Assembly (NCBI GenBank): GCA_018817385.1
Contig: JAHIUA010000068.1
Span: forward strand, 1 to 64,000
Reading direction: 5' to 3'
From: Pseudomonadota bacterium
GTDB taxonomy: Bacteria; Desulfobacterota; Desulfobulbia; Desulfobulbales; Desulfocapsaceae
Length of the DNA: 64,000 nucleotides
In this document: one piece after another, positions 28,386 through 38,174 of the stretch
Layout: every line of letters starts with the position of its first letter
Position numbering within the stretch: the stretch's first letter is position 1
Notes under the pieces: model-generated
The model's input: only the letters and a program-made list of their open reading frames with translations
Told to the model about the DNA's origin: nothing
Databases searched by the model: none
Made by a program: the position numbers and the translations under genes

Positions 28386-29777
28386 CTATTCCGCTTGAAA
28401 ACCGTCAGGTTCATCATAATTGCTCAGGTTTTCAAACATAGTGAACTCTTTGATGAATGTCAATTTGACAGTGCCGGTTGGCCCATTTCTCTGCTTGCCA
28501 ATAATGATTTCGGCGATACCCCGGTTGGGGTTGTCATCGGCTTTGTTATAAACCTCATCACGATAAATAAAACAGATAACATCGGCGTCCTGCTCTATGG
28601 CACCGGATTCTCTGAGGTCGGACATCATCGGCCGTTTGTCGGTCCTGCTTTCCAATCCCCGATTGAGCTGGGAGAGGGCGATAACAGGCACCTTGAGTTC
28701 TTTGGCCATGGCCTTGAGAGAGCGTGAAATTTCACTGATCTCCTGAGTCCTGTTTTCTGAGGAGTTCCGTCCGCGCATGAGTTGCAGATAATCGACAATA
28801 ATCAGGCCAAGAGGATATTGAGCAGCAAGTCTCCGGACCTTGGCTCGCATCTCCAGGACTGAGATCGCAGGGGTGTCGTCGAGGTACATGGGGGCCTCGG
28901 TCAGCATACCCACGGCACGGGTAAGTTTTGGCCAGTCCTCATTATGGAGTTTTCCGGTTCGTATGCGCTGGGAGTCGATATGGCCTGCGGAACTGAGAAG
29001 GCGCATGGCAAGCTGCTCCTTGGACATTTCCAGGCTGAAAATGGCAATCCCTGTTTTTTCAAGAAGAGCGGCGTTCTGGGCGATATTCATGGCAAAAGCC
29101 GTCTTACCCATGGATGGCCTTCCAGCGAGGATAATGAGATCCGAGGGCTGCAGGCCAGCGGTCATTTTGTCAAGTTCGGAAAAACCTGTGGGTACGCCGG
29201 TGATCATTTCCTTTCTTTTGAAGAGCTGTTCAACTGCTTCAAAGGCGCCGGGAATAATTCGTTTGAGAGGGGTAAAACTCTGATTGGATTTAGAGCGGGC
29301 AATCTCAAAGATGGCCTGCTCGGCCTCATCAACAAGGATATCAATATCTCCCTGTTCTTCATAACAACGGCTGGCAATCTCGGTGTTGACACTGATGAGA
29401 CGTCTGAGCACTGACTTCTGTCGTATTATCTGGGCATAGTAGAAGAGGTTGGATGTTACCGGAACAATAGACGTCAGTGTGGCCAGGTAGGCGACATCCC
29501 CTGCTTTCTCGAGACTGTTGATGTCTTTGAGTTGGTTGGCCACAGTGATGATATCCTGCGGTTCGTTCTTCTCAAAGAGGGTAACCATGGCCTCAAAAAT
29601 GAGTTTGTGGCGATCCTGGTAAAAGTCGCTACTCTCAAGGGTTTCAAGGACTGCAGAAAGAGAGTCATCAGATAGGAGAATAGTACCAAGTACAGATTGC
29701 TCCGCTTCAATATTCTGGGGTGGAATTCTGCCGCTGGTGACAGACGGATGGTTGGGGGCAGGTGCAGGTGAACTCAT
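28386..29777 (-). CDS. dnaB: Replicative DNA helicase DnaB
   Basis: DnaB is the hexameric 5'-3' helicase at the replication fork. The 463 residues comprise the N-terminal helical domain (PPQNIEAEQSVLGTIL), a linker, and a RecA-like motor with Walker A GRPSMGKTAFAMN, Walker B IIVDYLQLMRG and the arginine-finger region ESGAIEQDADVI. I use ATG 29777; a TTG at 29831 would add 18 residues unlike other DnaB proteins and both lack a strong ribosome-binding site. It follows rplI, as in many bacteria, but a terminator-like hairpin separates the two. Confidence 0.96.
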   Translation of the reverse strand: MSSPAPAPNHPSVTSGRIPPQNIEAEQSVLGTILLSDDSLSAVLETLESSDFYQDRHKLIFEAMVTLFEKNEPQDIITVANQLKDINSLEKAGDVAYLATLTSIVPVTSNLFYYAQIIRQKSVLRRLISVNTEIASRCYEEQGDIDILVDEAEQAIFEIARSKSNQSFTPLKRIIPGAFEAVEQLFKRKEMITGVPTGFSELDKMTAGLQPSDLIILAGRPSMGKTAFAMNIAQNAALLEKTGIAIFSLEMSKEQLAMRLLSSAGHIDSQRIRTGKLHNEDWPKLTRAVGMLTEAPMYLDDTPAISVLEMRAKVRRLAAQYPLGLIIVDYLQLMRGRNSSENRTQEISEISRSLKAMAKELKVPVIALSQLNRGLESRTDKRPMMSDLRESGAIEQDADVICFIYRDEVYNKADDNPNRGIAEIIIGKQRNGPTGTVKLTFIKEFTMFENLSNYDEPDGFQAE

Positions 29778-29829
29778 AGACAATGGGGCAATGGTTAAAA
29801 ATAGGAACTGAGGAGACCTGTAGGAGTTC

Positions 29830-29872
29830 AAAAACAGAACACACTGTGCAGAGTAACCCCTGACAGTGTGTT
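29830..29872 (-). terminator. Probable intrinsic terminator between rplI and dnaB
   Basis: Read on the minus strand, AACACACTG and CAGTGTGTT form a 9-bp stem (plus-strand 29838-29846 and 29864-29872) followed by CTGTTTTTG. It lies after rplI and before dnaB and could end or attenuate the ribosomal protein transcript. Confidence 0.6.
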
Positions 29873-29907
29873 CTAGATCCGCTGGTTAAACAGACCGCAA
29901 TGCAAGA

Positions 29908-29934
29908 AGGCCAAGGGGGGCAATCCCTTGGCCT
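29908..29934. repeat. 10-bp hairpin directly after rplI
   Basis: AGGCCAAGGG (29908-29917) pairs with CCCTTGGCCT (29925-29934). No T-run follows on the minus strand. It sits 15 bases after the rplI stop and may work with the 29830-29872 hairpin to define the rplI mRNA end. Confidence 0.5.
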
Positions 29935-29948
29935 GAGTCCCTGAATAA

Positions 29949-30410
29949 TCAGGCTGCCATGGTGTCCATCAAGGGAACGACCAGAACAGTGATTTCAACG
30001 GTTTTCTGAAATCCGACCTTGATTGTTACCGTGGTTTCTCCAAGATTTTTGATGGCATCCTGCAAAACAATCTGCTTTTTGTCGACATCAATATTGACTT
30101 CTGCAAGTTTCTTGCTGATGTCACTGCTGGTAACAGATCCAAAAAGCCGCTCATCACTGCCAGCAAGCATGGCGATGGAAATGGTAGTCCCGGCAATTTT
30201 TTTTGCCAACGCATCCGCAGCTTTTATCTCTTCTTCGATACGAGCCTGGATGGAAGCCTTATTCTCTTCGAACATGGCAATATTTCGCTCATTGGCAAGT
30301 ACAGCTTTCATTTGAGGAAGCAGGTAATTTCGACCATATCCTGGTTTTACGTTTACGATATCGCCTTCCCGGCCAAGGGTGTCGATAGTCTCTTTTAAAA
30401 TAACTTCCAT
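29949..30410 (-). CDS. rplI: 50S ribosomal protein L9
   Basis: L9 is a 50S subunit protein with two small domains joined by a long helix. The 153 residues start MEVILKETIDTLGREGDIV and contain VKPGYGRNYLLPQ, the N-terminal rRNA-binding signature, then a charged helix and the C-terminal domain with RLFGSVTSSDI. GGAGAG precedes the ATG. It is the last ribosomal gene of the mazG/rpsF-rpsR-DUF2232-rplI run. Confidence 0.96.
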   Translation of the reverse strand: MEVILKETIDTLGREGDIVNVKPGYGRNYLLPQMKAVLANERNIAMFEENKASIQARIEEEIKAADALAKKIAGTTISIAMLAGSDERLFGSVTSSDISKKLAEVNIDVDKKQIVLQDAIKNLGETTVTIKVGFQKTVEITVLVVPLMDTMAA

Positions 30411-30479
30411 TGTGCTCTCCTTACGTTCGTTCGTATGGCGACCTTGCCCGGGAAAATGATCCGAAGCAAAGTTTATTTG

Positions 30480-31448
30480 TTAAATATCAGTTTCGTTTTC
30501 AGTGCTGTGCAAGCGCCTTAAGTCAAACCAGATGTCAACCACTCCCAGGATGGCAAGAAAAATAGCCCCAAAAGATTGGAAGAAGAGGATGACATAAATT
30601 ATAGCCCTTAAAAAATGAGGGATGCTCCATTTGTAAAAATAAAAAAGTACTATTGCCATCCCTTGAAAACAATAGAGAAGCCCGGTAACCAACAGCAAAT
30701 TCAAGCCTACCGTCCTGCTCGGCTCCATGGGGAGCGCTACCAGGATGGCTGAGAGAATAAGCAGCCAGATAAGTTTGTCCGGTAAGGTCCAAAACCTGTA
30801 TTGAGGCCAAGGACCATGACCGGTCTTTCTGGACAGCAGTTGGTTCCCGGCTACCATGGTAAACCAGACAACCAAAAGGATAATGCAGCTTAAGATGGCT
30901 GGCATCACCCTGGGCAACAGAGTTTTCATCTCCTGGAAAGTGGTTTCCAGGAGATAGATAGTCTCTTCCGGCAAGGAACCATTGGCTCTATAATAGCTAA
31001 CTGCCTCATCCATGCCCTCATTAATAGACATCAGTAAAAGGGTGTATGGGTGATGTTCAAGGCCCGTTGCCAGAATCGTTGACAAAAGAAGCCATGATCC
31101 AGCAAGTGCGGCAGCAGTTTTGATTCCAGACAGGTATTTACTGTCTCCTCTTTTTATGGAATCAGCAAGAAAAAAACCTGCTGGCAGCATTGTCAGTGAA
31201 AAAAGGAGCTGCTCCACAACCTGGAACATGAGGCATGCTATTCCAGCTAGTAGACATCCCAAAAGGATATATCTTCCTCCCACCTTTTTGCCGTATCGAT
31301 GAAGTAGATAAAAAACGATAAGAGGAAGAAGGCCATGTACCCATCCGAACATGGCCCCAAAAAGTCCAGGGAGAAGAATAACACCGCATACCAGTAAAAT
31401 ATGATAATAAAATTTTACTTCGTCTGGTTTTTCAACATCTAGACTCAC
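30480..31448 (-). CDS. DUF2232 (YybS-like) integral membrane protein
   Basis: The 322-residue product is a polytopic inner-membrane protein with about eight hydrophobic helices and no catalytic motif. Position and topology match the DUF2232/YybS family, which sits between rpsR and rplI in many Firmicutes and Deltaproteobacteria; function is unknown. The hydrophobic helices are clustered at 15-125, 180-205 and 225-305, separated by an amphipathic stretch. The start is GTG at 31448, 25 bases after the rpsR stop; no in-frame ATG lies close by. Confidence 0.75.
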   Translation of the reverse strand: MSLDVEKPDEVKFYYHILLVCGVILLPGLFGAMFGWVHGLLPLIVFYLLHRYGKKVGGRYILLGCLLAGIACLMFQVVEQLLFSLTMLPAGFFLADSIKRGDSKYLSGIKTAAALAGSWLLLSTILATGLEHHPYTLLLMSINEGMDEAVSYYRANGSLPEETIYLLETTFQEMKTLLPRVMPAILSCIILLVVWFTMVAGNQLLSRKTGHGPWPQYRFWTLPDKLIWLLILSAILVALPMEPSRTVGLNLLLVTGLLYCFQGMAIVLFYFYKWSIPHFLRAIIYVILFFQSFGAIFLAILGVVDIWFDLRRLHSTENETDI

Positions 31449-31473
31449 TGGCGGACAACCTTATCTGAGGTGT

Positions 31474-31716
31474 TCACCTCTGGTTAGTTCCTGAGTATGG
31501 CAGTAATGCAATCTGTCGCGCACGTTTAATGGCTTCACAGAGTTGTCTCTGGTGGGTCGCGCAGGTTCCATAAATACGACGGGGAATAATTTTCCCTCTT
31601 TCAGTGACAAAATTACGAAGAGCTTTGACATCTTTGTAGTCTACTTTTGGTTGTTCGGGATCGCTACAAAAACGACAAACCTTTTGTCTTTGGAAAACTT
31701 TTTTTTGGGGACGCAT
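31474..31716 (-). CDS. rpsR: 30S ribosomal protein S18
   Basis: S18 binds S6 and 16S rRNA on the platform of the 30S subunit. The 80 residues have the family core [20 protein letters not shown] and [15 protein letters not shown]. Four cysteines (CRFC, GTC, QLC) make it a metal-binding type S18. AGGAG precedes the ATG; it follows rpsF by 36 bases. Confidence 0.96.
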   Translation of the reverse strand: MRPQKKVFQRQKVCRFCSDPEQPKVDYKDVKALRNFVTERGKIIPRRIYGTCATHQRQLCEAIKRARQIALLPYSGTNQR

Positions 31717-31752
31717 AGTTATCTCCTGAATGAACTGTTCAATGATATCGGA

Positions 31753-32187
31753 TTAGTCATTTTCATCCGCATCAACTGTTTCTGAATCTGTTTCCTCGTT
31801 TGTGTCATCACTCGTTTCGTCACTTGCAGCGGCTTCTGCAGCTTTTGCCTTTGCAATTTCGTGCTCGCCTCGGGCAGTTTCGATCTCTTCTTCAGTGATG
31901 GCGTCAGCGAGTTTTACCGTCATATATTTCATAACAGCGTCATCGATTCTGAACTTACGTTCCATTTCTGCAACATTTGCCGTATCAGTGGCGAAATCGC
32001 AGTAGATATAAAATCCCTGAGATTCCTTTTTGATCAAATAGGCAAGTTTACGTAATCCCCATTTGTCGAGGGAGATAATCTGACCATTACCAGTACAAAT
32101 TATCGTATTGGTATTTTTAATGATTGTGTTGATCTCATCCTCACTTAATGTTGGACGAAGGATGTAGATCGTCTCATACCTACGCAT
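31753..32187 (-). CDS. rpsF: 30S ribosomal protein S6
   Basis: S6 is a 30S platform protein that pairs with S18. The N-terminal 95 residues carry the family fold (MRRYETIYILRPTLSEDE, GLRKLAYLIKKESQGFYI, FRIDDAVMKYMTVK). The C-terminal 45 residues are a low-complexity acidic tail rich in Glu, Asp, Thr and Ala, as in several S6 proteins that are glutamylated or extended. GAGGAGG precedes the ATG. Confidence 0.95.
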   Translation of the reverse strand: MRRYETIYILRPTLSEDEINTIIKNTNTIICTGNGQIISLDKWGLRKLAYLIKKESQGFYIYCDFATDTANVAEMERKFRIDDAVMKYMTVKLADAITEEEIETARGEHEIAKAKAAEAAASDETSDDTNEETDSETVDADEND

Positions 32188-32243
32188 GTGTTCCTCCTCT
32201 TGGACTCACGATAGCTGGGGGGGTTAACCCATTTTTTTTGGCC

Positions 32244-32298
32244 CTTGTCTCAGCTGTGACAAGAGCGAAGAGGTACTGTTCGGCACAATGCAGAACAG
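32244..32298 (-). promoter_or_regulatory. Candidate S6:S18 autoregulatory leader of rpsF
   Basis: The rpsF 5' leader (minus strand) can fold into a CTGTTC/GAACAG stem (plus-strand 32276-32281 with 32293-32298) whose loop ends in CCG before GAACAG, then a CTTGTC/GACAAG stem (32244-32249 with 32258-32263). S6:S18 is known to bind a leader hairpin that displays a CCG trinucleotide, so this may be that element. The match is by eye only. Confidence 0.35.
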
Positions 32299-32361
32299 CG
32301 ATGCGGTATTATCGCATCTCTATAGTAAAACATGTCACCCTACATTGATGGAGAAAATGTG

Positions 32362-32757
32362 TCAATTTGTTTTTTTGCTCTTTTCCTGTGATTTGATTTT
32401 TTCCCATTGCACTTTGAGTTCTTCATCGCTGCTGACGCTGGCATCAGCAAAAACATGAGGGTGGCGCCGGATCATTTTCTCTTCGATGCCAGTGATGGCG
32501 TCGTTTATTGTGAAATGGCCAGATTCTGAGCTGATCTCACTGAGTAAAACCAGAAGAAAAAGAACGTCTCCAATTTCTTCACAGAGGTGGTCGGGGTTGT
32601 CAGTATCCATGGCCTCAAGCAGCTCATCGCATTCCTCTCGGAGGTATTTTTTCAGGCTCCTGATCGTTTGTTTTCGGTCCCAGGGGCAACCATTCTTGGC
32701 CCGTAAGTGAGAAATTGTCTTGCAGAATGCTAAAAAAACATTTTTGTCGCAACTCAT
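32362..32757 (-). CDS. mazG: MazG-type nucleotide pyrophosphohydrolase
   Basis: MazG-like enzymes hydrolyse NTPs or dNTPs to monophosphates and act as house cleaners. This is a single-domain form (131 residues, about half of E. coli MazG) with the N-terminal hallmark GCPWDRKQT, the metal-binding EECDEL and EEIGDVLFLLVL pairs and the RRHPHVF motif. It lies 174 bases upstream of rpsF on the same strand. Confidence 0.9.
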   Translation of the reverse strand: MSCDKNVFLAFCKTISHLRAKNGCPWDRKQTIRSLKKYLREECDELLEAMDTDNPDHLCEEIGDVLFLLVLLSEISSESGHFTINDAITGIEEKMIRRHPHVFADASVSSDEELKVQWEKIKSQEKSKKTN

Positions 32758-32871
32758 AGGAAAAAAATAGGGTTTTTCTAAAAAATATTAGATTCATTTA
32801 GTTAAGAGGACCATGGGTCAATATTGCCCCATAGTCCTTTGTTATCAAGCTCTCCAGCGAATAAAAAACTA

Positions 32872-32900
32872 TTGACATGGCCTGACAGAATAAGTAGTAC
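32872..32900 (+). promoter_or_regulatory. Possible sigma-70 promoter of the AP2-like gene
   Basis: A perfect TTGACA at 32872-32877 is followed after 17 bases by TAGTAC (32895-32900), a weak -10 box. It would leave a leader of about 135 bases before the AP2-like gene. Confidence 0.35.
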
Positions 32901-33042
32901 CAATACTAGAGGTATCAAAACCCATTCTTGTAATAGGGGTAGTCGTTACTGATCAGGCCCTGATGCCTTTATGTACATCGTAACCAAAGTTTTTACCAAT
33001 ATAATGCATTATGAAACAAAGACGAAAAAAAGGAGTTAAATG

Positions 33043-33483
33043 ATGGAAAATCGAAAAAAACAAAAGTTTATGCTGGAGAAGCATAAAGACATTGCCCGAA
33101 TTGATCAGGAAACAAAACGGACCCATGGCTGGTATGTTCGTGTTCGCTTTCAAGGAAAGACCTATTCTAAATTTTTTTCCGATAGAAAATGCGGTGGCCG
33201 CTATTCAAGTCTTCTTTCCGGGATTTCCTGGAGAGATACTACGGAAAAAAAGCTTGGCAAGATACGAACTAATAAACATTTGGTTACCGTCAGTAACTCT
33301 GGTACCGGAGTGGTGGGTGTACGGCTCAATGATAAATTTAATCGTTATGAAGTGAGCTGGGTGACGACTGTTGGAAAACAGGGGAAGACATCAGTCTCTA
33401 TCAGGAAACACGGAAAAGAGAACGCTTTCATTAAGGCCTGTAAAATTCGTCAGGAAAAAGAAAGGACCCGTCTGGGAGTGTAG
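33043..33483 (+). CDS. AP2-like DNA-binding domain protein
   Basis: The 146-residue basic protein has no signal or membrane segment. Its second half (about 88-140: TGVVGVRLNDKFNRYEVSWV, then KTSVSIRKHG and a helix KENAFIKACKIRQEKE) has the three-strand-plus-helix layout of AP2/ERF DNA-binding domains, and the first half (GWYVRVRFQGKTYSKFFSD) reads like a second, diverged copy. Bacterial AP2 domains are known mostly from mobile HNH endonucleases and integrases, but no nuclease or recombinase motif is seen here. ATG 33043 is chosen over 33040 for its spacing from AGGAG. Single gene with its own terminator; a regulator or nucleoid protein is likely. Confidence 0.65.
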   Translation: MENRKKQKFMLEKHKDIARIDQETKRTHGWYVRVRFQGKTYSKFFSDRKCGGRYSSLLSGISWRDTTEKKLGKIRTNKHLVTVSNSGTGVVGVRLNDKFNRYEVSWVTTVGKQGKTSVSIRKHGKENAFIKACKIRQEKERTRLGV

Positions 33484-33511
33484 CCCTTCTTCATTAAGAA
33501 AAAGTTGGCTG

Positions 33512-33570
33512 AGGCAGTTTTGGTTGGGGTTTCGCGGGAAATCGAAAACTCGACCAGACTGCCTTTTTTT
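33512..33570 (+). terminator. Intrinsic terminator of the AP2-like gene
   Basis: AGGCAGT (33512-33518) pairs with ACTGCCT (33558-33564), with an inner TGGT/ACCA pairing, followed by a run of seven T. Confidence 0.7.
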
Positions 33571-33592
33571 ATGGGGAGTGCAGCTAAATCTG

Positions 33593-33621
33593 TTGACATT
33601 TTGATGAAAAAAAGGTTTTAT
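33593..33621 (+). promoter_or_regulatory. Probable sigma-70 promoter of rplU-rpmA
   Basis: TTGACA at 33593-33598, a 17-base spacer, and TTTTAT at 33616-33621, located 64 bases before the rplU start and just after the preceding terminator. Confidence 0.5.
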
Positions 33622-33684
33622 TAGAGGTTCTCTTGTCATTAATGCAAACTTAATTGCTGTAATATATCCAATGAGGACTCAAGA

Positions 33685-33996
33685 ATGTATGCAATAGTAA
33701 GAACCGGCGGCAAACAGTATCAGGTTACCAGTGGTGACAGGTTACGCGTTGAGAAACTTGAAGGCAACGTAGGTGATACTGTTGAGCTGACCGATGTGCT
33801 GATGGTTGTTGATGGGGATAAGACTCTGGTTGGTCGCCCTGTTGTGGAAAGTGCCAAGGTTGTGGCTACCATCGCCGAACAGGGCAAAGCAAAGAAAGTT
33901 ATTATTTTCAAAAAGAAAAAGCGTAAGGGCTATAGGCTTAAAAAAGGGCATCGTCAATTTTATACTGCTCTGCAGATTCAAGAAATAAGCGCCTGA
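33685..33996 (+). CDS. rplU: 50S ribosomal protein L21
   Basis: L21 is a 50S protein binding 23S rRNA. The 103 residues begin [14 protein letters not shown] and end with the signature [16 protein letters not shown]. It is the first gene of rplU-rpmA-obgE, the standard bacterial order. GAGGA precedes the ATG. Confidence 0.97.
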   Translation: MYAIVRTGGKQYQVTSGDRLRVEKLEGNVGDTVELTDVLMVVDGDKTLVGRPVVESAKVVATIAEQGKAKKVIIFKKKKRKGYRLKKGHRQFYTALQIQEISA

Positions 33997-34069
33997 CCTC
34001 TTTTTTATAAGGACAAGGATCGAGAAAAACACCGGTGTCCACAGAGAAACCGGTGATAAGGAGTAAGAA

Positions 34070-34327
34070 ATGGCACATAAAAAGGCGGGCGGTAGCTCAA
34101 GGAATGGTCGCGATAGTCAAGGGCAGAGACGGGGCGTAAAACGCTTTGGCGGTGAGAATGTTACCGCTGGATCTATTATCGTAAGGCAGCTTGGAACCAA
34201 GATTCATCCAGGAACCAATGTTGGCTGTGGCAGAGATTATACTCTTTTTGCCAAGGTTGACGGTGTAGTGACCTTCGAAGATTTCGGACATAAGAAAAAA
34301 AGAGTGAGTGTTTATCCTGCTGCCTGA
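34070..34327 (+). CDS. rpmA: 50S ribosomal protein L27
   Basis: L27 lies near the peptidyl-transferase centre with its N-terminus reaching the tRNA ends. The 85 residues carry the signature [20 protein letters not shown] and [17 protein letters not shown]. No N-terminal cleavage extension (Firmicutes type) is present. It follows rplU by 73 bases and is preceded by AAGGAG. Confidence 0.97.
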   Translation: MAHKKAGGSSRNGRDSQGQRRGVKRFGGENVTAGSIIVRQLGTKIHPGTNVGCGRDYTLFAKVDGVVTFEDFGHKKKRVSVYPAA

Positions 34328-34399
34328 GTAAGGGTAGAAAGGAATCTCTCATTTTTTTCCTGGAACCGTGTAATACGGTTGATCGTAAACCAGGTATCT

Positions 34400-34442
34400 A
34401 CTCGACCTCAATCCTCAGTATTGACGGTCGAGTTTTTTTTTC
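34400..34442 (+). terminator. Intrinsic terminator after rpmA
   Basis: ACTCGACC (34400-34407) pairs with GGTCGAGT (34426-34433), with an inner TCAAT/ATTGA pairing, followed by nine T. It separates the ribosomal genes from obgE, probably partially. A smaller AACCGT/ACGGTT hairpin lies at 34364-34380. Confidence 0.85.
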
Positions 34443-34472
34443 TTCTATCCAATCCTCTTCCTAATCCCTTGA

Positions 34473-35585
<1,113 letters not shown>

Positions 35586-35593
35586 GCTTGGTT

Positions 35594-36760
35594 ATGGGTA
35601 AGGATCTAATTGAAATCAGCAGAGAAGATGGACTTTATTTCCGTCAGACTTATTTTGATAATGCTAAACGTGTTGTGGTGAAGGTCGGTTCTGCGGTACT
35701 TACCGATGAAAGTGGCATTAACCAGGCGGTAATAGACAACATAGCCAAGGAACTGAGTTTCCTCAGGAAGACTGGAAGAGAAGTGATTCTGGTCAGTTCC
35801 GGAGCAGTGGCTGCAGGCAAGCGTAAGGTTATTATTCCCGATGGCGTTGAACTTGGCCTCAATGACAAACAGGCTCTTGCTGCAATTGGGCAACCGATCT
35901 TGATGCAATCCTATGAAACGGCCTTTGATCATTTTGGACAAACCGTTTCCCAGGTACTGCTCACCCATTCAGATCTGGCCGACAGAGACCGCTATCTGCG
36001 GGTGCGAAACACCATCCTGGCCCTGTTTCGTTATGGTGCCATCCCCATTCTCAATGAAAATGATACGGTTGCCGTGGAAGAACTGCGCTTTGGCGATAAT
36101 GACACCCTGGCCGCACTGATCAGCAATCTCATAGAGGCTGATATGTTTCTCTGTCTCACCGATGTGGTTGGATTGTACACCGGTAATCCTCAGACAGATC
36201 CTGATGCCCGGCCTGTGTATACGGTTACCGCTGTAACTGAAGAGATAGAGGCCATGGCCGGAAACGTGAAAAGTGCCTTAGGGACTGGAGGGATGCAGTC
36301 AAAAATCAAGGCAGCAAAGATGGTTTCTGTGGGGGGGGGCTGTTCGTTTATAGGACCTGGCAGGGAAAAGGGGATTCTTCAGCAGCTCTTCAGTGGAGAG
36401 ATGGTGGGAACTTTTTTTCTCCCTGCTCAGGACAAGATCACACGACGAAAACAATGGATTGCCCATGTCCTTCTGCCCAAAGGATATCTTGTTCTTGATA
36501 ACGGTGCCTGTTCGGCCATCATCAGCCAAGGGCGCAGTTTGTTGCCATCTGGTATTCTTGAGGTTCGCGGTCAGTTCGGCATTGGTGATGCCGTTCATTG
36601 TCTTGATCAGAATGGCAAAACGATTGCGGCCGGATTAATCAATTACAGTTCCATTGATGTGGCCAGGATCAAACAGCATCGTTCTCAAGATATCGCTGAT
36701 ATCCTGGGGACGAAAGATTCTGACGAGGTCATTCATCGCGATAATCTTGTGTTAGTCTGA
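35594..36760 (+). CDS. proB: Glutamate 5-kinase ProB
   Basis: ProB phosphorylates glutamate in the first step of proline synthesis. The 388-residue enzyme has the amino-acid kinase domain (VVVKVGSAVLTDESG, LVSSGAVAAGK, ILNENDTVAVEELRFGDND, GTGGMQSKIKAA) and a C-terminal PUA domain (about 285-370). The first 25 residues before the kinase core are longer than usual. I chose ATG 35594; a GTG at 35582 overlapping the obgE stop is an alternative. The gene precedes proA, its pathway partner. Confidence 0.95.
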   Translation: MGKDLIEISREDGLYFRQTYFDNAKRVVVKVGSAVLTDESGINQAVIDNIAKELSFLRKTGREVILVSSGAVAAGKRKVIIPDGVELGLNDKQALAAIGQPILMQSYETAFDHFGQTVSQVLLTHSDLADRDRYLRVRNTILALFRYGAIPILNENDTVAVEELRFGDNDTLAALISNLIEADMFLCLTDVVGLYTGNPQTDPDARPVYTVTAVTEEIEAMAGNVKSALGTGGMQSKIKAAKMVSVGGGCSFIGPGREKGILQQLFSGEMVGTFFLPAQDKITRRKQWIAHVLLPKGYLVLDNGACSAIISQGRSLLPSGILEVRGQFGIGDAVHCLDQNGKTIAAGLINYSSIDVARIKQHRSQDIADILGTKDSDEVIHRDNLVLV

Positions 36761-36905
36761 TCCTAAGGAACTTTTTCAATCCCCCCTATATGTCAGAACT
36801 GTATTAACCCTGGGTGATACCTTAAAAACGTATTGTTTTTTTGGTTTGTTATCTTACAAAAGAGATTATTCCTCAGAGGGTACTAAAAGAATAAAAGGAA
36901 GAATT

Positions 36906-38174
36906 ATGAGTCATTCAGAAAAGCTTGCTGACGATATCCGGAAAATGGCCAAACAGGCGAAAGATGCTGCAAGAACATTGGTAACGCTGTCCACCGAAGC
37001 CAAAAATAACGTCCTCCTCCATATGGCTGATACCATCAATGATAAACGAGACTATATCCAGCAAGAAAACTCCAAGGATCTCGCTGCGGGAAAAGAAAAG
37101 GGCTTGTCTGCGGCCATGCTTGACCGCCTAGAGCTATCTGATAAAGTTATCACTTCTATGATGGACGGTCTTCGAGAGGTTGCAGCCCTGCCGGATCCTG
37201 TGGGGGAAGTTGAAAAACTGGTGAAGCGACCCAATGGCCTTATGGTTGGACGTATGCGTGTGCCTTTGGGAGTAATTGGTATGATTTATGAGTCCAGACC
37301 TAATGTGACAGTGGATGCAGCTGCCCTCTGCCTTAAGGCGGGCAATGCCATTCTGCTCAGGGGCGGCTCTGAGGCCATTCATTCCAACAGGGCCCTTGCC
37401 TCTGTCCTGCAAGAGGCCCTGCTTAGCCAGGGAGTCGCAGCAGAAGCCATACAGGTTATTCCAGTGACAGACCGTGAGGCTGTCACTATCATGCTCAGCC
37501 AGGAAGAATATCTGGATCTTATTATTCCTAGGGGCGGGGAGGGGCTTATCCGTTTTGTCTCCGAGACCTCTCGTATCCCTGTGCTGAAACATTACAAGGG
37601 CGTTTGTCACATCTATGTGGACCGGGATGCTGATCTGGAAAAGGCAACACCGATCATTCTTAATTCTAAGGCCCAACGTCCTGGAGTCTGTAATGCCCTT
37701 GAAGGACTACTCGTTCATAAGGATATTGCCGAGTTATACCTGCCGGAACTTGTTGACAGCCTCAGTGCGGAAGGGGTTCGGCTGCGCGGTTGTAAGGAGT
37801 CCGTACGAATCGTACCCGCAATAACAGCTGCCATGGACAGTGATTGGGGCAGCGAATTCCTCGATCTCATTCTCTGTGTTCGGGTCGTAGCTGATATGGA
37901 TGAAGCATTGGATTATATAGCCCAGTACGGCTCTCAGCATACGGAGAGCATAATTACTGAAAATTATAGCAATGCCCAGAGATTTCTGGCTGAGGTTGAT
38001 GCCTCAGCTGTAATGGTTAATGCTTCCACCCGGTTCAATGATGGTGGGCAGCTCGGCCTTGGGGCAGAGATCGGTATAAGTACAACCAAACTGCATGCCT
38101 ATGGTCCCATGGGACTGGAAGAGTTGACCACGAGAAAATTTATTGTATATGGACAGGGGCAGGTCAGGAGTTGA
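36906..38174 (+). CDS. proA: Gamma-glutamyl phosphate reductase ProA
   Basis: ProA reduces gamma-glutamyl phosphate to glutamate semialdehyde with NADPH, the second step of proline synthesis. The 422 residues match the family, with VPLGVIGMIYESRPNVTVDA, LRGGSEAIHSN, the catalytic cysteine in KAQRPGVCNALE and the end string GLGAEIGISTTKLHAYGPMG. ATG 36906 has AAGGAAG upstream; the frame extends to 36846 but those 20 residues are not typical. It overlaps nadD by 4 bases. Confidence 0.96.
   Translation: MSHSEKLADDIRKMAKQAKDAARTLVTLSTEAKNNVLLHMADTINDKRDYIQQENSKDLAAGKEKGLSAAMLDRLELSDKVITSMMDGLREVAALPDPVGEVEKLVKRPNGLMVGRMRVPLGVIGMIYESRPNVTVDAAALCLKAGNAILLRGGSEAIHSNRALASVLQEALLSQGVAAEAIQVIPVTDREAVTIMLSQEEYLDLIIPRGGEGLIRFVSETSRIPVLKHYKGVCHIYVDRDADLEKATPIILNSKAQRPGVCNALEGLLVHKDIAELYLPELVDSLSAEGVRLRGCKESVRIVPAITAAMDSDWGSEFLDLILCVRVVADMDEALDYIAQYGSQHTESIITENYSNAQRFLAEVDASAVMVNASTRFNDGGQLGLGAEIGISTTKLHAYGPMGLEELTTRKFIVYGQGQVRS

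Noticed and set aside
33043-33483. Mobile HNH endonuclease or integrase
   Set aside because: AP2-like domains suggested it, but no HNH or recombinase catalytic residues are present.
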